Below the pieces are notes generated by a model. That model did no database searches. It had not been told where the DNA came from and saw nothing but the letters and a program-made list of their open reading frames with translations. DNA of 64,000 bases from Trebouxia sp. TZW2008 (taxonomy: Eukaryota > Chlorophyta > Trebouxiophyceae > Trebouxiales > Trebouxiaceae), in NCBI GenBank assembly GCA_002118135.1, contig BDIU01000070.1, positions 1-64,000 on the forward strand. Direction: 5' to 3'. Positions 11,953 through 25,300 of this stretch are shown here, piece by piece (positions within the stretch are counted from its first letter, which is position 1; the number at the start of each line of letters is the position of its first letter). The position numbers were made by a program, and so were the translations under genes.

Positions 11953-14522
11953 TCAAACTTCAGCAGCAGCAGGCTGCTTAGTTTCAACATGCTGAAAACT
12001 TGATCCGTCCTTTCCAGAGTCTGCTGCAAGATTGCTCACAGACATCAACTGCATAGCAGCCATCAGGTTGTCAACAGCCCCTGTTGGGTTGATGGCAAGT
12101 GAGCGTGCCCACTGATTGAAGCTGGCTTCATCTGTGGGCATGCGCCCTTGTTGCGCTGCTGCAACATGATCTGGCTGCCAGTTTAGCAAAGCTGGATATT
12201 GCTGCTGCTGCTCTTCCAAGCTGTCTTTCCATGTGGGCATCAGCCTTGCTGAGACGTACCGCATGTCAGGAGAGTCCTGTCAGCATTAGACACAATTTCC
12301 TCAGCTCAAATGATCAACACACAAGTCACTAGTAATATCTTGCTGTCATGCATTGACCGGTTGCTTCACTGAACTTTCGAACAAAAATGCAACCCATAGA
12401 TATATCAGCATACCACTCACTGCTGGATGCAAGCTGTGGCCCACACGAACCGCATGATGGTCAGGCAGCAAGAGCTGAAATCACACTGGCGGCAATTGCA
12501 GCTGTGTGACAGCAACCAGTGTTTGTACGACATGCCTCCCGCTCTGCTTGCCGATCTTTTGAGATATGAACAATTGCTTGCGAGTCACTTTGTTTGTGTC
12601 CAGCCCTCACTGTTGCTTGTGTGAGCAGAACTCATGCTGCTTGTCTCTGCAAGGCTTATCCTCTAGACAAAGAGCATACACTGCCCTTGCCTACAGGAAC
12701 CACCAGGAACTCCTCCAAATGGTCTTTAGTAACAGCCTAGCCAATCCCAAATTATAACAGAGCCACAGGCAAGCTACCTTGTCAGCTGTGAGTATCCCAG
12801 GTGCAGGTACTCTTGCACGCACCAGCTGCTGCACAAGGCGCTGCATGGCAGGCTGCACAGGGCTGGCAGCATCAGCAGCAGCAGACTCCTGTGTATTGGT
12901 CAAGCGCATGCTAGTGAAGATCTGGTTGCCGCAGTCCAGGACCATAGCTTCCCCTGTACAAACAGCACATCAGTAAGGATCCCCCCGTTGTCACGCCTAT
13001 GGGAAAGTGGAAGAAAGTTGATTGAGTGATTGAGGCAGAGAAGCGCATCCTTTGTTTTCTTGTTGTCGTTGGTAAGGATGCCAAATAGCCAGAGGGACAA
13101 TGTTCTGGACCACGGTGTGCCTCCAGCTGACCGCTCTGTCTTTGTTTGGTATAAAGTATGGGTTGGGATGTCAACCTGATGGAAGGACACATTTACTGTC
13201 CTGTCAAGCTAAGTGTATGCTTTAGGCCGTGGATAGCTGAAATGTAGGTCCAGAGCTATCACAGCTTGAGTTTGTAAGTCACAAGGCCATCAAGGATTGC
13301 ATCAGCACTGTATGTAGCAATCTGAGCGCGCTGGAGAAACCCCACTCTCTATTCTCTCGGGTTGTGGGGGTCAGGGTTTGTAAAAACCAAAGGAGTTTTG
13401 GAATTGATAGGTATGGATTGGGTGACCAAACAGGTTGGTGGATTGCAGGGTGTTTGTGCAATTTGCATTGTTGCACTTGTAACCTGATCAACAAATACCG
13501 CAAGGGGCAGGTGAAGGTGGACAGTGACCTTTGGGGATCATAGGTGAAGGCAAGCACAGTGAATCACAAAGAAGGCACTCACCAGTATAGATGGCAAGGT
13601 CCAGCGCTGGTGCTGCTTGTAAGGCAGTTGCAGATGGGTTGAAGATGTACAGCGCAGGCGCCATCATCAGCAAAGCCACAGGCGCATCTGCTGCTAGAAA
13701 GCAAGTGTGTAGCAGGGCCCTTTCATCTGAATGGCCTGCCACCTGCCCTAGCATAGGGCCCCGCTGCAGCTGATACATCACCTGTCAAGGTGGACAATTT
13801 CTGCGCCTGTGAGATAGCTCAGTCATGTGTGTGACTGCATGCAGACTTGCTAGATCACATGGAAATTGGACCGGACCCTTTACTAGTGCTATATGGGTGG
13901 AGCCACATTGTACTTTCGCAGAGCACCACCGTGATCAACATAAGCATGCACAAATTTGAGTTCAACATGTATATGACACAAGGACTACACAGATAAACAT
14001 GAGAGAGGAGGTGGTCTCCAGGTTGCCTGTGCACGTAGGGCTTCAGGGGAAAATGGGTACAGCATTGCCACAGGTACCTGAACAAAGTTGTGAAGGTAGA
14101 TTGGCAATATGGCAGATCAGCAATGCATGCAGATGAGCAAGCTACAGAAGCGCCAACAATACCTGAACAAAGTTGTGGAGGTAGGATGGCAAGATGGCAG
14201 GTGGAGGAGGGGCTATCCAGCTGAGTGGGCCCCAGGCCGATTGCCCTCCAGCTGCCTGTGACACCACCTGGCTCACATGCTGCCCTGCATCATATGAGAT
14301 GTTTCAATCATCTGGGCATCTACAAACAGTTGCAAGACAGCTCTGTAAAGGACGTTTAGCGACTTGATTGGGCTGCTGCAAATAAGTGTTGCACAGCTCT
14401 TGTTCAGACTCAAGGCGCTGGTGATGCTGCAGTTGCCTCCTAGCAGCACAGGTCTGGCAAGCGACAACAGCAGTAATTCTGTCTAGGCTGGTTACTATGT
14501 GCATCAGGTCTCGAGGCTCAGT

Positions 14523-14569
<47 letters not shown>

Positions 14570-17500
14570 GGCAGGGGTAGCATTGTACAATGTGCCTGAG
14601 CGTTGCGGTAATAAGCATAGCTCACCAATCTGTTTCTGCAGGCTCAGGGCAGCTTTGCGGTCTTGCGCGGTATTCTTAGCTTGAGCTTGAGCAATCCAAG
14701 CCTTGCCTGCCAGCACTGCAGCAACACCCCAGTCTGTGCTGCTGAGCACTGCCTGCAAGCTGCCTGTTGCACTCAGCCTCTGTGTCACCACTCGCTGCAT
14801 CCAGCCACCTTGCAATGAGCGCCAGCTGATGATCACCTGCAATCAAGTCACAGCATCTTTGAGCTGTCTGCTGTTGTGGCAACCCTGTGCATGGGTGCAG
14901 CCTCTTGGCCTACTTGCAGAAGCACTGGCGCATCTTTCATGTAAGCATGATGTTCTTGCATGCTTTGGTTGTGCACGCACTGAAACGAACTGCATGACTG
15001 CTTGCATGCTGTTCTTGAGCAAGCACTGCACAGCCCCTGCATGTGAGTGCAATCTGCTGGCACGCTATCAGGTTGCAAGCACTGAGTTGGCCTGCAAGTA
15101 GGCATGGTCTGAAGCAGCTAGCACAAAGACAATGTTGTTAGCATGCAAGCACTGGAACAACCTGCAAGTAGGCATAATCTCCCGGCAAGTCCCTGGTCAC
15201 ATCCAGTCCAACAGCAATGCCTTGCCCAGTTTCCACAGATACCATTTCATGGGCATTCATGGTTGGCCTGCTATGCCGCTGCATGCTGTTGCTGCCCATC
15301 TTACTGCGGTCCAGGGTCGTAACAGGGCCAGTGACATGGGTAACGCCTAAGCCTGTGGAGGTGTGGATGTCTAGAAAACCCTCAACGCCTTGTCTTCGAC
15401 GTAGGGCAGCTGCCAAGCCTGGCCCAGACGCCTCCTCAAACCCTGTAAGGCATGTCAATGCTCATTCGTTCATGCATGCATGCATGCATTCATATGTTGG
15501 TTTGCTCGTTTGTTCATTGCAATTATAGGTGGTTAGGGGCAGTTTGCGATCCATTGTTCTGCATGTATCTTTCAGCAAAACTGCATTCAACTGACCACAA
15601 CATGAAAGCAATGCTTGAGCAAGTAATGCACTTGCAGCAGTCACCAGCCCCAAATCTCACGCCCGTCAACACGCTTTCAAACGCTAGAACAAGCCGATAC
15701 TACTGTCAAATGAGTCAATTACAAACATTGGTAGTCATCATGCAGATGCAACCCAAGGTGCACAGCTTACGGTGCTGACCCAAAATGAGCCCTGCAGTCC
15801 TGTGAGTCAGAGACTGTAGCAAGGACACATTGACGGCAGCACAAAGCACTGGCAAACACAGCCATAAAGCGACAATGCGCAGCAACAAAACCTAGGCAAA
15901 GACAGACAGCTCACGCTGATGAGCCATGATCAGCCCTCCAGTCCTTTGCGTAAGGGACCCCAGCAAAGGCACATTGACAGCAGCTTGCCCTACAGCTAGC
16001 ACATCAACAGCCACCCCTGAAAGGACTGCCTGCTGCGTAAGGCCCTTGAAGAAGAGGTTTGCCTCTTTGGAGGCCTGCGGGTCTTCAGGGCCCTGTCGAT
16101 TGTCCAGGTTGCCCAGGGGTACCCTGCCTGGACCCTGCAGCCAGGTCAGGCCCTGCAGTCAAGATGCAAATTGCCTGTGCCTTTCTACAAAGCCTTCTAG
16201 GCAATGAAACAAGTAATGACGTCAAGAAGGTAACCTACAGGATCATGCCTGGACCCTGCAGCCAGGCCGCCCCCTGCGGTAAAATTGTAAATCCAGTATG
16301 CCTTGCTGCCATCAGTCACGGTGATGACTTGCTGCAAAGAGGTGAAGTTACTGGACCAAACACTAAAGGGCCCATTAACTGTCTGAGTTGGCCACAGGTA
16401 CCTTGCCTGCACCCTGCAGCCAAGTCAGGCCCTGCAGTCAAAGTTTAGATCTGCCTATGCTGTTTTACAAAGGCTTTTGATCCAAAAAGCATACACTAAA
16501 CATCAGGCGGGCCCTAGAGGAAGAGACGACCCTATTACAACACAGCTTTGGCCAAAATTGTCTGAAGGCAGTCCAATGCTTCTGTATGCACCTAGCAGGG
16601 TCATAAAGCATGTATATGACAATGACAATGACCCACCTGAGTTGCTGGCCCTGTGGTAACAAGCAGGACCCTAGAGGGTGTGTGGCGCTGTGGCAAAGGC
16701 AGGGCGTTGGAGCCATACAAGTCTGTGGGTGAGGAGCTGTTCAGAGTGACAGCCATGAGATGAAGGGCAACTCCGAGTGCTGCCCCTAGGCAGCGAGGCT
16801 GCTCTCTGCTTGGCCCTGGCCTTGCTAACGACCTGCATGACAACAGGTGATCAGCCCCTTTTTGGTTGTTTGCCAGGTTTGATGGCAAAGCTAGGCACAT
16901 ATAGCTCCTCCAATGAGCTGTTCTCTGTAACAGCCATGAGCTGCAGTGCAACTCCCAGCGCTGCCCCTAGGGAGATGGGCTGCAATTGGCCTGGCCCTTC
17001 TCTTGCTGTGGACCTGCATGATGACAAGTGATCACTTTGTTTCACTTCTTTCAAAACGCATGCTAAACAGGCTCAGCATGCCCAGCTAGGTACGTACTGG
17101 ATCAACTAATTGTTCAATCACTTACTCACGGATTTGCCATGTTCAAGGACAAGGCATACAGATGCAAAAGTGCAAGGCACTGACCCCAACCACTCAAACA
17201 TATAGTCATTAAATAAATTTGGCTGTGTGACGGTACATGATCGCGCAAAGAGGACAAAGGAATTTGCTGGAGGAGTAGAATCTATTTACCTCCAGGAGTT
17301 GATGATTGCAACTGCCTGTTCTTGACAAGACTGCAAAGCAGCAATGTGCAGAGGCTCTGCACTGCCAAAAGGCAAGCTAGATGGGCTGTCGAGCTTGCTG
17401 CTTGCTTGCCAATGCCCTGAGACCACATCTGCAGTGATGACGCCTTTGCTGGCTAGCTGATAGATAGCCACAGAGCTGCCAAACGTCAGCAGCATCAAGC

Positions 17501-18741
17501 GCCATGCCTTTGGCAAATGCTGTACAACCTGCAAAGACATGTGCCAACCTGACATTTTGAGCGACTCACTGATGCAGAAGATCAAGGGGAATTAAATCAG
17601 GAAGGATATGGAGCGCAGAGTGTGTGCTTGCAAACATGTGGGTATTACAGGCAGCAATCATGCAGCACCTGCAAGACTTAAGTTGTCCAAACAAGGCTCT
17701 CAGATAGAACACAGTTGTCAGGAATGCAAAACTCATCTTGCTGACGCCTGATCCTGTTTCAGACGCCATAGTGAAGCCACACGTAGGACATAGAGAACCA
17801 CAGATGAAAAGAATGTATAGTTGCTTGACTCAGGAGTCAGGGTCACCTCTGTCAACAAGGCCTTGAGGCTTGCCATAGTCTGCTCATCAGCTGTGACATC
17901 CACAACAAGTGCAATTGTCTCTGCACTTTGGCTGACGGACTGATGACTCATGTCCTGCTCAAGGTAGTCCACAGCCTCTGATCGCAGCTCCAGACAGCTC
18001 TGCATAGACACCATGGATCTCAGCTGCTGCGTCATCGCTCACTACATCACAGAAAGCCTGAGCTGACAATGTACATGAATTGTTATTGTGATGTATGGCA
18101 TGGACTGCGTCAAATTCTGCATGTCAAGAGAAAAGCTGCATACCCTGAGGTCATGAGCCCCAGATGGGTTGTTGTTGCTATGGCAAAAGCAGCATTGCCA
18201 GGTGATGTTGTCTGCCTTCACCTGCAAAAGCAAATACACCATGTAGCAAAAGTAGAGGCAACATGTCACAGACTGTGGCACAGACTGTGGCAAGCAGCAC
18301 TGCACCTTACAGTATGCATTCAGGTAAGCGCCGCATGCTGTGCAGGTGGTGGGGCCGCGCTGCACTGCAGGCAAGCCTGGCTCTGTTATGGCTGGAAGAG
18401 AACAAATTAGAGCGCCAAAGGGAACGGCAGCCTTGCTCAGACTGTGCCGTGTCCTTAAAACCTGAATGTCACAGCGTGTTTTACATCAACAAACCTGAAA
18501 ATGAGCAGCAAAATAGTGAAATATGCACCTGTTTGCAGGTGAGGGATACAACTTGAGCAGCAGCAGCTTTGGACGCCTGATCTTTTGGATGTAGCTGGTT
18601 GCCAGCTACCGTGCTCTGAGCCTTGCTGAATCTGGGAGGCGGGACTGGCGCTTGATACACGCGCACAGAGTCAGAACGAGCTTGGCCAGTGTGGCCTTGG
18701 TCAGCAACCTGGCTTTTGCCGTGCAGATCCCTTGCCGACAT
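11953..18741 (-). CDS. Divergent Sec23/Sec24-family COPII-like protein
   Basis: Predicted at about 830 residues in 13 exons: 18741-18529, 18359-18306, 18221-18144, 18026-17847, 17528-17290, 16832-16637, 16134-15915, 15442-15162, 14836-14626, 14284-14163, 13781-13583, 12953-12778 and 12276-11953. Domains follow Sec23 order. A zinc finger of CxxC and CCFC type (CTACGAYLNAYC, then WQCCFCHSNN) comes first. The trunk/vWA region includes LVVDVTADE, LLTFGSSVAIY and a VTTGPATQ-GPG joint. A beta-sandwich has LDIHTSTG. The helical region has YQLQRGPMLG and HSDER. The gelsolin-like domain has MVLDCGNQIF and RYVSARLMPT. Sec23 proteins form the inner COPII coat for ER export. The N-terminus differs from canonical Sec23 (Pro-rich VYQAPVPPPR), so this looks like an atypical plant/algal Sec23/24-like paralog. 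The first donor (18529 or 18555) is uncertain. Several introns hold decayed exon copies. The gene is divergent with MSH6. Confidence 0.88.
14073..14116 (-). pseudogene. Relic downstream copy of Sec23-like exon 10 end
   Basis: It repeats the last ~40 bases and the donor of the exon ending at 14163 (encoding LHNFVQ, then GTA). It lies in the next intron. The match includes exon and first intron bases. Confidence 0.8.
14523..14569 (+). repeat. (CAG)n trinucleotide run
   Basis: About fifteen uninterrupted CAG units lie on the plus strand (CTG in the sense of the Sec23-like gene). The run sits in the intron between exons ending at 14626 and starting at 14284. Skipping it keeps the reading frame, so it is not needed as coding sequence. 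Confidence 0.9.
15080..15108 (-). pseudogene. Relic downstream copy of Sec23-like exon 8 end
   Basis: The last bases of the exon ending at 15162 (reading ..GCCTACTTGCAG) recur about 70 bp further into the following intron with the border intact. A weaker echo is near 14905. Confidence 0.6.
15787..15842 (-). pseudogene. Relic downstream copy of Sec23-like exon 7 end
   Basis: It corresponds to 15948-16003 inside the trunk exon (16134-15915), with scattered substitutions, and lies in the following intron. Confidence 0.7.
16245..16441 (-). pseudogene. Two relic upstream copies of Sec23-like exon 7 start
   Basis: Blocks at about 16245-16280 and 16400-16441 match the 3' splice site and first bases of the exon starting at 16134. 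They share CTGCAG, GG-CCAGGCA and flanking CAGGGCCTGAC. Both lie upstream in transcript order. Confidence 0.75.
16880..17025 (-). pseudogene. Relic upstream copy of Sec23-like exon 6
   Basis: It repeats the acceptor and first ~120 bases of the exon starting at 16832. The copy still translates a GAALGVALQLMAVTENSS block against GAALGVALHLMAVTLNSS in the true exon, then decays. Confidence 0.82.
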
Positions 18742-19310
18742 TGGAAATTTCACGCTTTGCAAATCATGAATGACTTCAGAAAGCGCTTGCGCACATCATG
18801 ACGTAGATGCGCATCTCGCACAGTGAGACCCAGGCCGACCTGCAGCTTTCCACGCGCAATCGGTATAGCAGGCACTCGATCGGAACCAGGCATCTCTCAG
18901 GCACCACGGGGGATGTTACAGGAAAGGCATATTGCTGCGCATCGATCGCATGCCAAGCATGTACGATGCAGCAAGCTATGCGACTCGGTCAAGCTTTGAA
19001 ACGACTTTCAAATATTGCTGTCATCGATCTGCATCCGAGACGCTATACCATCGCAGGAGCGTCGTCAGCTGCTTGCGAACACCATCAAGTTGGATCAAGG
19101 ACATTCAGGCTCTCAGCCTTGTTGATTGCCTTCAGCAGGCGTCGCTTGTGATCAAGGCCGGAAATCATAAGTGCCGGACAATCTGTCGCCACAGCTCCAT
19201 CATGCAGCGCGCATGAAAAAGTCTTCGAGTATTTGGCGACATTGCATCTAAGCGGCTGCATGGCTGCGTCGTAATCACTGTTTGTGCTTGTGTGTCTGCT
19301 ACTAACAAGC
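18742..19310. promoter_or_regulatory. Bidirectional CpG-rich region between Sec23-like gene and MSH6
   Basis: The two start codons are 569 bp apart, head to head. By hand I count about 26 CpG in 18781-19080 against about 7 in 22501-22800 inside MSH6. The region must contain both promoters and 5' UTRs. I see no TATA box that I would defend. Confidence 0.65.
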
Positions 19311-22300
19311 ATGACCACCAAGCGCAACTTGACCGCGACGCCTGGACAGCGCCCAATTTCTACATTCTTTGCTCCCTTCCCGAGCTCAACCCCAAACGGC
19401 TCGTCACAAGTGAGAACCAACGTCTTTTATGTTGGATTGCTTGTTACAAGCTGCTTTTACCTAGCTGTGTACCAGTGACCAAGCAGACTCAAGCTGTAAA
19501 CAATGTCACCAAGTCCTTATGCCAGCAATGTGCAACAGCACCATGCAGCTTGTCAAAGGCCAGTTTTCTGCATGCATGCAGCATGGAAAAGGTCGGGCAG
19601 GCAACTCCAGCACAGCAAAACCCACCCGCACTCCAGCCTCAGACCCAACTCCATCCTCTGCAAGACCAGCTTCTGCCCTCAAGCAACCTGCAGGCAACAC
19701 AGTTGCAGCACCAGCCAACACACAGGTGCCAGCAGGCTCAGACAAAGCTGTGTCAAAAGAGGATGCTGCCAGCAAGGTGCAGCCTGGTGCAGGAGAGTCA
19801 GCATGCGGCAAAAGAGTTGAGGTTTATTGGGATGGAGAAAAGGCTTGGTGAGCTCAACGAGGACTTGCTGGCTCCTACAAGTCCTACACAGCTGCAATGT
19901 TGTCCGACTTTCAACATTTGAACATCAGGCGTCCATATCGCAACGCTCAACACAAGCCTGTCTGGCGAGATAGGACTTGTGCCACACATACCTAGCAGTA
20001 TATGCTGATACATGTAATTATTATTATTGTTATTACAGATGCAATGGACAAGATCATCTGCAGACTGATGCTGCAAGTAGCCTCTGACAACATGTGCATG
20101 ACAACAGCAGTGTGGCACAGACAATCATGCCCATTTGTTGGCAAATCTTGATGTCTTATGTGTTGGCTCTCGCCTGCCTACATCAGATTTGGTCATGGTC
20201 CATTGTCATTCTCAGGTCTTGCATGCAAGCTGTAATGTCCTTGCAGGTTTTCTGGAACAGTGTCAGAATATGATGGCAGCGACAAACACCTAGTACTGTA
20301 TGATGACGGTGACGAGGAATGGGTCAACCTTGAATCACAAAAAGTCAAGCTGGCGCCTCAGTCCAGTAAGTCATGCTTCAAGGAGTCACAAATACCATGC
20401 TGCTGCTTGTACTGCTGCAGTATGCAACATCTGGCAATGCGCTGCATCAGCGCCCAGCAGCTGTCGCAAATATACATGCAGAAGGGTTTCATGGTTGCTC
20501 ATACTCATATGCTGAAGCCCTGTGTCTGAGCCCTTTTTAGCACCGCCACTCTGACCCAACAGAACTGTCCCAATGCAGTTTCAGGCAAAGCTGCACAGCG
20601 GACACAAGGGCGCAAGCGCAAGCAAGTGCTCATCTCTGATGACGAAGAGTTACAAGGTGAAGAGTCATCTCCTGACAGTGACAGTGACTGGAGTCAAAGT
20701 GGCAAAAAGGATGCGGCTAGCCCTGATGGTGATGATGATGACGACGATGATGTGAGCATGGCAGATGAGGAGGAGGACTACCCAACAAGCTCTAGCAAAC
20801 CTAAATCTTCCAGCAAAAGGCAGAAAACGCCAACTATCCAGAAGGTGTGCCCTGCCTGTTTATGAGAGACAGTGATGTCTATACATCTGTTCAAGCCCTT
20901 TTGCTTCACCACTGACTTGCTACTGCATGGTGCAGCACATCAGTGACACCCATCACTGTGAAAGCAGTCTATGTCCTGATGTTCACGCCTGCTTGCAAAG
21001 CTGCACTTTGTGATGATGTCTGTGCAAGCGTGCAGAGCCACTCCTTCAACCCGGGAGTTTCAGGGCGTGACCAGTTCCGGCCAACCCCTGACAAACCCCC
21101 TTGGCATCCGCCTGCTTTGCAGCCTGGCAGCCCATCCCTTTGTGCTGTTGCATGCATACACGCAGATACAAGAGCAGCATCTTTGACAATCTCAAAACAT
21201 TCGCGCAAGCAAGCATAAATCATTCCTGCTTGAGCATGCAGGCAAACCCAAAGAGCGCATCAAAGGCAAGCAAGACAGCAGCAGAAGCCTCAGCTTTTAG
21301 TGGCAAGCCTCCTGCAGGCAAAACCCCTGCTGCCTCGTCCAAGAAACTGCAAGCACCGGTCACAGCCAGGGATTCAGCGCATAAGGGTCAACTGACCAAC
21401 AAGCTAGAGAAGTCCTCGTCCACCCCATTGGTAGAGGTTGTGGCAGGTAGTGATCTATGAATCTGTTCTGATTGCTAGCTGCAAGGGCACAGCCTCCGGA
21501 CATGCACATCAAAAGCTGCTGTGGCAAGGGTGTGGGGCAAGATGAATGTGCTGTCCAGTGACTAGGCAGCCACAGGAGCAGCAGCAACATTTGATACCTG
21601 ATGAATCAACTGCTGGTCCTGAAGCTCACTGAGGCCATTTCTTGGCTCCGCTGTGATCATTCTCTTGCTTGGGTAGCGAACCCAGGGACTTGCTATAGCT
21701 ATTGAATATTGAATAGCTATTGAACAGCTATTGACCCTTGCCTGTATTGGCTTAATCCCTGTGCTGGCAAAGCGCATATGCAATGCAACAGTGAAGTGAA
21801 GCACATCACACACACCATGATGTTGTGGGCTTCAATCTGAGTGATGACTTACAAATATGATGACCTCAGAGCGTGCGAGCACATTGCACAGTACTTCTGC
21901 AAGCTGCCACAATGCAGCAGAAGCTGCCTCCTGAATGTACGCATGTTGTGCAGTTTGGACAGGCAAAGGCGTCCAGAATAGTGACTCTGAGCGCTATGCA
22001 GCCCATGCTGCTGATAGGTTCACTTTTATGCGGCCAGATCACAGTATGAATTATCAGGCTGATGGTGCAAAGCACACTGACAGTTTTCTGCAAGCTGTCA
22101 CAATGCAGCAAAAGCTGCATCCTGGAAGTACACATGCTGTGCAGGTGGGACAGGCAAAGCCATCCAGAACAGTGACACTGAGCGCTCTGCAGCCCTTACT
22201 GCTGAGAAGTCCACCTTGCTGCGGCCAGACAAGTTGATGGACGCTAATAGGCACAGACCAGGCCCACCCTGATTATGACTCAAGCACTCTGTACATTGCT

Positions 22301-25300
22301 CGTGATCGGTTGCAAGCTATCACAATGGAGCAACAGCTGAATCCTGTACATGCACATGCTGTGCAGCCGGAACAGGCAAAGCCATCCAGAACAGTGACAC
22401 AGAGCGCTGAGCAGCCCGTGCTGCTGAAAAGTTCACCTTTCTGCGGCCAGACAAGGTGATGGACGCCAACAGGCGCAGGCCACACCACCCTGAATATATT
22501 CCCAGCACCTTGTACATTGCTCATGCTTCCTGAGTGTAATGTATGCTGTGCAGGTGGAACAGGCAAAGCCATTCAGAACAGCAACACAGAGCGCTAGGCA
22601 GCCCGTACTGCCAATAAGTTGGCCTTTCTGCGGCCAGACAAGGTGATGGACGCCAACAGGCGCAGGCCATACCACCCTGAATATATTCCCAGCACCTTGT
22701 ACATTGCACATGCTTCCTGAGTGTAATGTATGCTGTGCAGGTGGAACAGGCAAAGCCATTCAGAACAGTGACACAGAGAGCTACGCAGCCCGTGCTGCTG
22801 ATAAGTTCACCTTTCTGCGGCCAGATAAGGTGATGGACGCCAACAGGCGCAGGCCAGACCACCCTGACTATGACCCCAGCACCCTGTACATCGCACGTGA
22901 TTGGTTCAAGGCCAATAAGATCTCAGAAGGCCAGCAGCAGTGGCAAGTCATGCTGCTTACGCTTGCATTGTTGCCGTCCCATGATTGCCTTGCTGCACTT
23001 AGGAGAAAGTGCAATCAATATCTGCAGGCCTGTGACATGTCACACATTTGCAGGCATCTCCAGGTCAAGTTGTGTGTGATGGGTCTTTGCTGTTTGCACA
23101 CTGTTTTCATGGCCTTGATACTGTTCATGACGTCACACTGGCCATTACAGACTTCAGTCATGCATGCGCGTGCCTCCCCTTGTAAGATTGTGTCAACACA
23201 ATCAACTCAATGTCATTTTGAATGACGTGGGTTTTGGGACTGTGTGAGTTGGTGGCGTACAGGTGGGAGTTCAAGGCTAGGCATTTTGACTCAACCATGT
23301 TGTTCAAGATGGGCAAGTTCTATGAGATGTTTGAGATGGATGCACATGTTGGAGTTGAGATCCTGGGCTTGATTTACATGAAGGTAGCTTCCAACAAATT
23401 GTTGCATTCATTGAATGCGTTTGGTTTTCCCAGCACGATGCATGTCATACTCGGCCCTTGGTATGCTCAGGCGTATGGCACTTTTGAAGTATAGCACTTC
23501 CCAGAAAGCTTTGAGCTCCTTTCAGAAACAGCGGCTTCAGGAGTTGCTGTACATTGCTTTGCTCATGCGACATCTTACCGAGTTCGTGACAGCCTGCAAC
23601 AGCAAGTCAGGGGTTGATCGCCTAGACTGTTCATCTAAAGCGTCTTGCCTAAGTCTGTTATTGACTCTGCTGCACAGACAAGACATTCCACAGAGGAGAG
23701 GAATTCAGCAGCAAACAATGCCAAGCAAACACCATGTGAAGCAAGCAGAATGCCAATGCAAGCACTCCTTTGTGTGCACAGGGTGAGCAGCCCCATTGTG
23801 GGTTTCCTGAGAAGAACTACCACCAGAATGCAGAGAGGCTAGCGCGTGCTGGCTTGAAGGTGGTTGTGGTGGAGCAGACGGAGACGCCTGACCAGTTGCG
23901 CATCCGCAATGAAGAGCGCAAGGCCAACAAGCAGAATCAAGTAAGCTATTGAGCATCATGACATCCAGCCTTCAGCTTACTTGTTTGGCGCAAGTATGCA
24001 GAGTAGCTTTTGCTGCTAGCTGTTAACATGGCATGATGCTGCTTTTTGTCAGCATCTTATCACGAGTTAGATGTGTAGTGCAGCTTCCCTCATGCAGAGG
24101 GCGTTTAGATTTACAATCTGGACTGTGGCTGCAGATAAAGGTGGTGAATCGGGAACTGGTAGCAGTGTTGACGCAAGCTACACTGACAGACCCAGAAATG
24201 CTGCAAGCTCAGCCAGACGCAGCCTATCTGATGTCCATCACAGAGCAAGAGCTTCCCTCATCCGCACAGACAGCCCAGGACAGCCTTCAGGACACAAATC
24301 AGCAGCGTGATGGCGGCAAGTCAGTGCGCATAGGGCTGTCTGCTGTTGATGTGGCAACTGCAAGGGTTGTGCTGGGACAATGGTGAGTCCACTGCAAAAA
24401 TGTCCAGCACTCTTGCCAGCATCCTGCTAGCTGTCATCATCAAGACACGCTACACTTTGCTTCCAATCTGTGTCATCACACGCATGTTCTGTCTGCTGCT
24501 CTACAGCCTTTCTAGCATGTCACTCAGCCACACCTGTGTAAGGCGTGGTTTCCCATAGCCAATCGATTGATCCTGCAGCCACATGTAAGCATGCCTCAAT
24601 ACTTCAACATTTCATTCACAGGGATGATGATGAGATGCGCACAGGGCTGCGTGGTCACATCACCGCTCTCATGCCTCAGGAGCTCATCCTGCCTAGGAGG
24701 GCACTTACCAGCACCACTTCCAAGGTGCTCAGAGCCGCCCTTCGCAACCCCAGGCAGCACCAGTTGGCCCCTGGAGAGGGCTTTTGGGATGCTGCCAAGA
24801 CCCTACAGGAACTGAAAGAAGCTGGCTACTTCAGCAATAGCAAAGGGCAACAACCCCTGCCACCTGCCCTTCAGGTACATTCTTGATGTGCTATGTGTTT
24901 CTGTTGCACGGTCAGTCAGCACAACATGCACAAATGTTGCTTACTCAACCAAAGTTAGTCATGAGCTTTGCCGCATGAGCCGGTGTGTTGTGTGAGGATG
25001 CGTTTGTGACGGCTTGCAAAAGCACTTGTCCATTGTCATGCACATGCTGTGATGCATGAAATTTGCAAACAGCAGAGATCCAAAGACAAAGGTTTGACCA
25101 AGACTGCTATGTTCTGCAGGCTGTCGTTGATGCTGGGGCAGACTGTGAATTGGCGCTGAGTGCCTTGGGAGGCTGCATCAGTCACCTGCGCTCAATCTTG
25201 CTGGACAAGTAAGCAGACTATTCTGATGAATGTGTCTGTGCTATGCTATAGTGAGCATGAGCATTTGCTGCAATTCTATCATCCATCTGTCATGCCGCTG

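Noticed and set aside
14304..14618. Possible extra Sec23-like exon with poly-Cys/poly-Gln
   Set aside because: The exon ending at 14626 joins directly to the one starting at 14284 in phase and matches the family, so the (CAG)n region is intronic.
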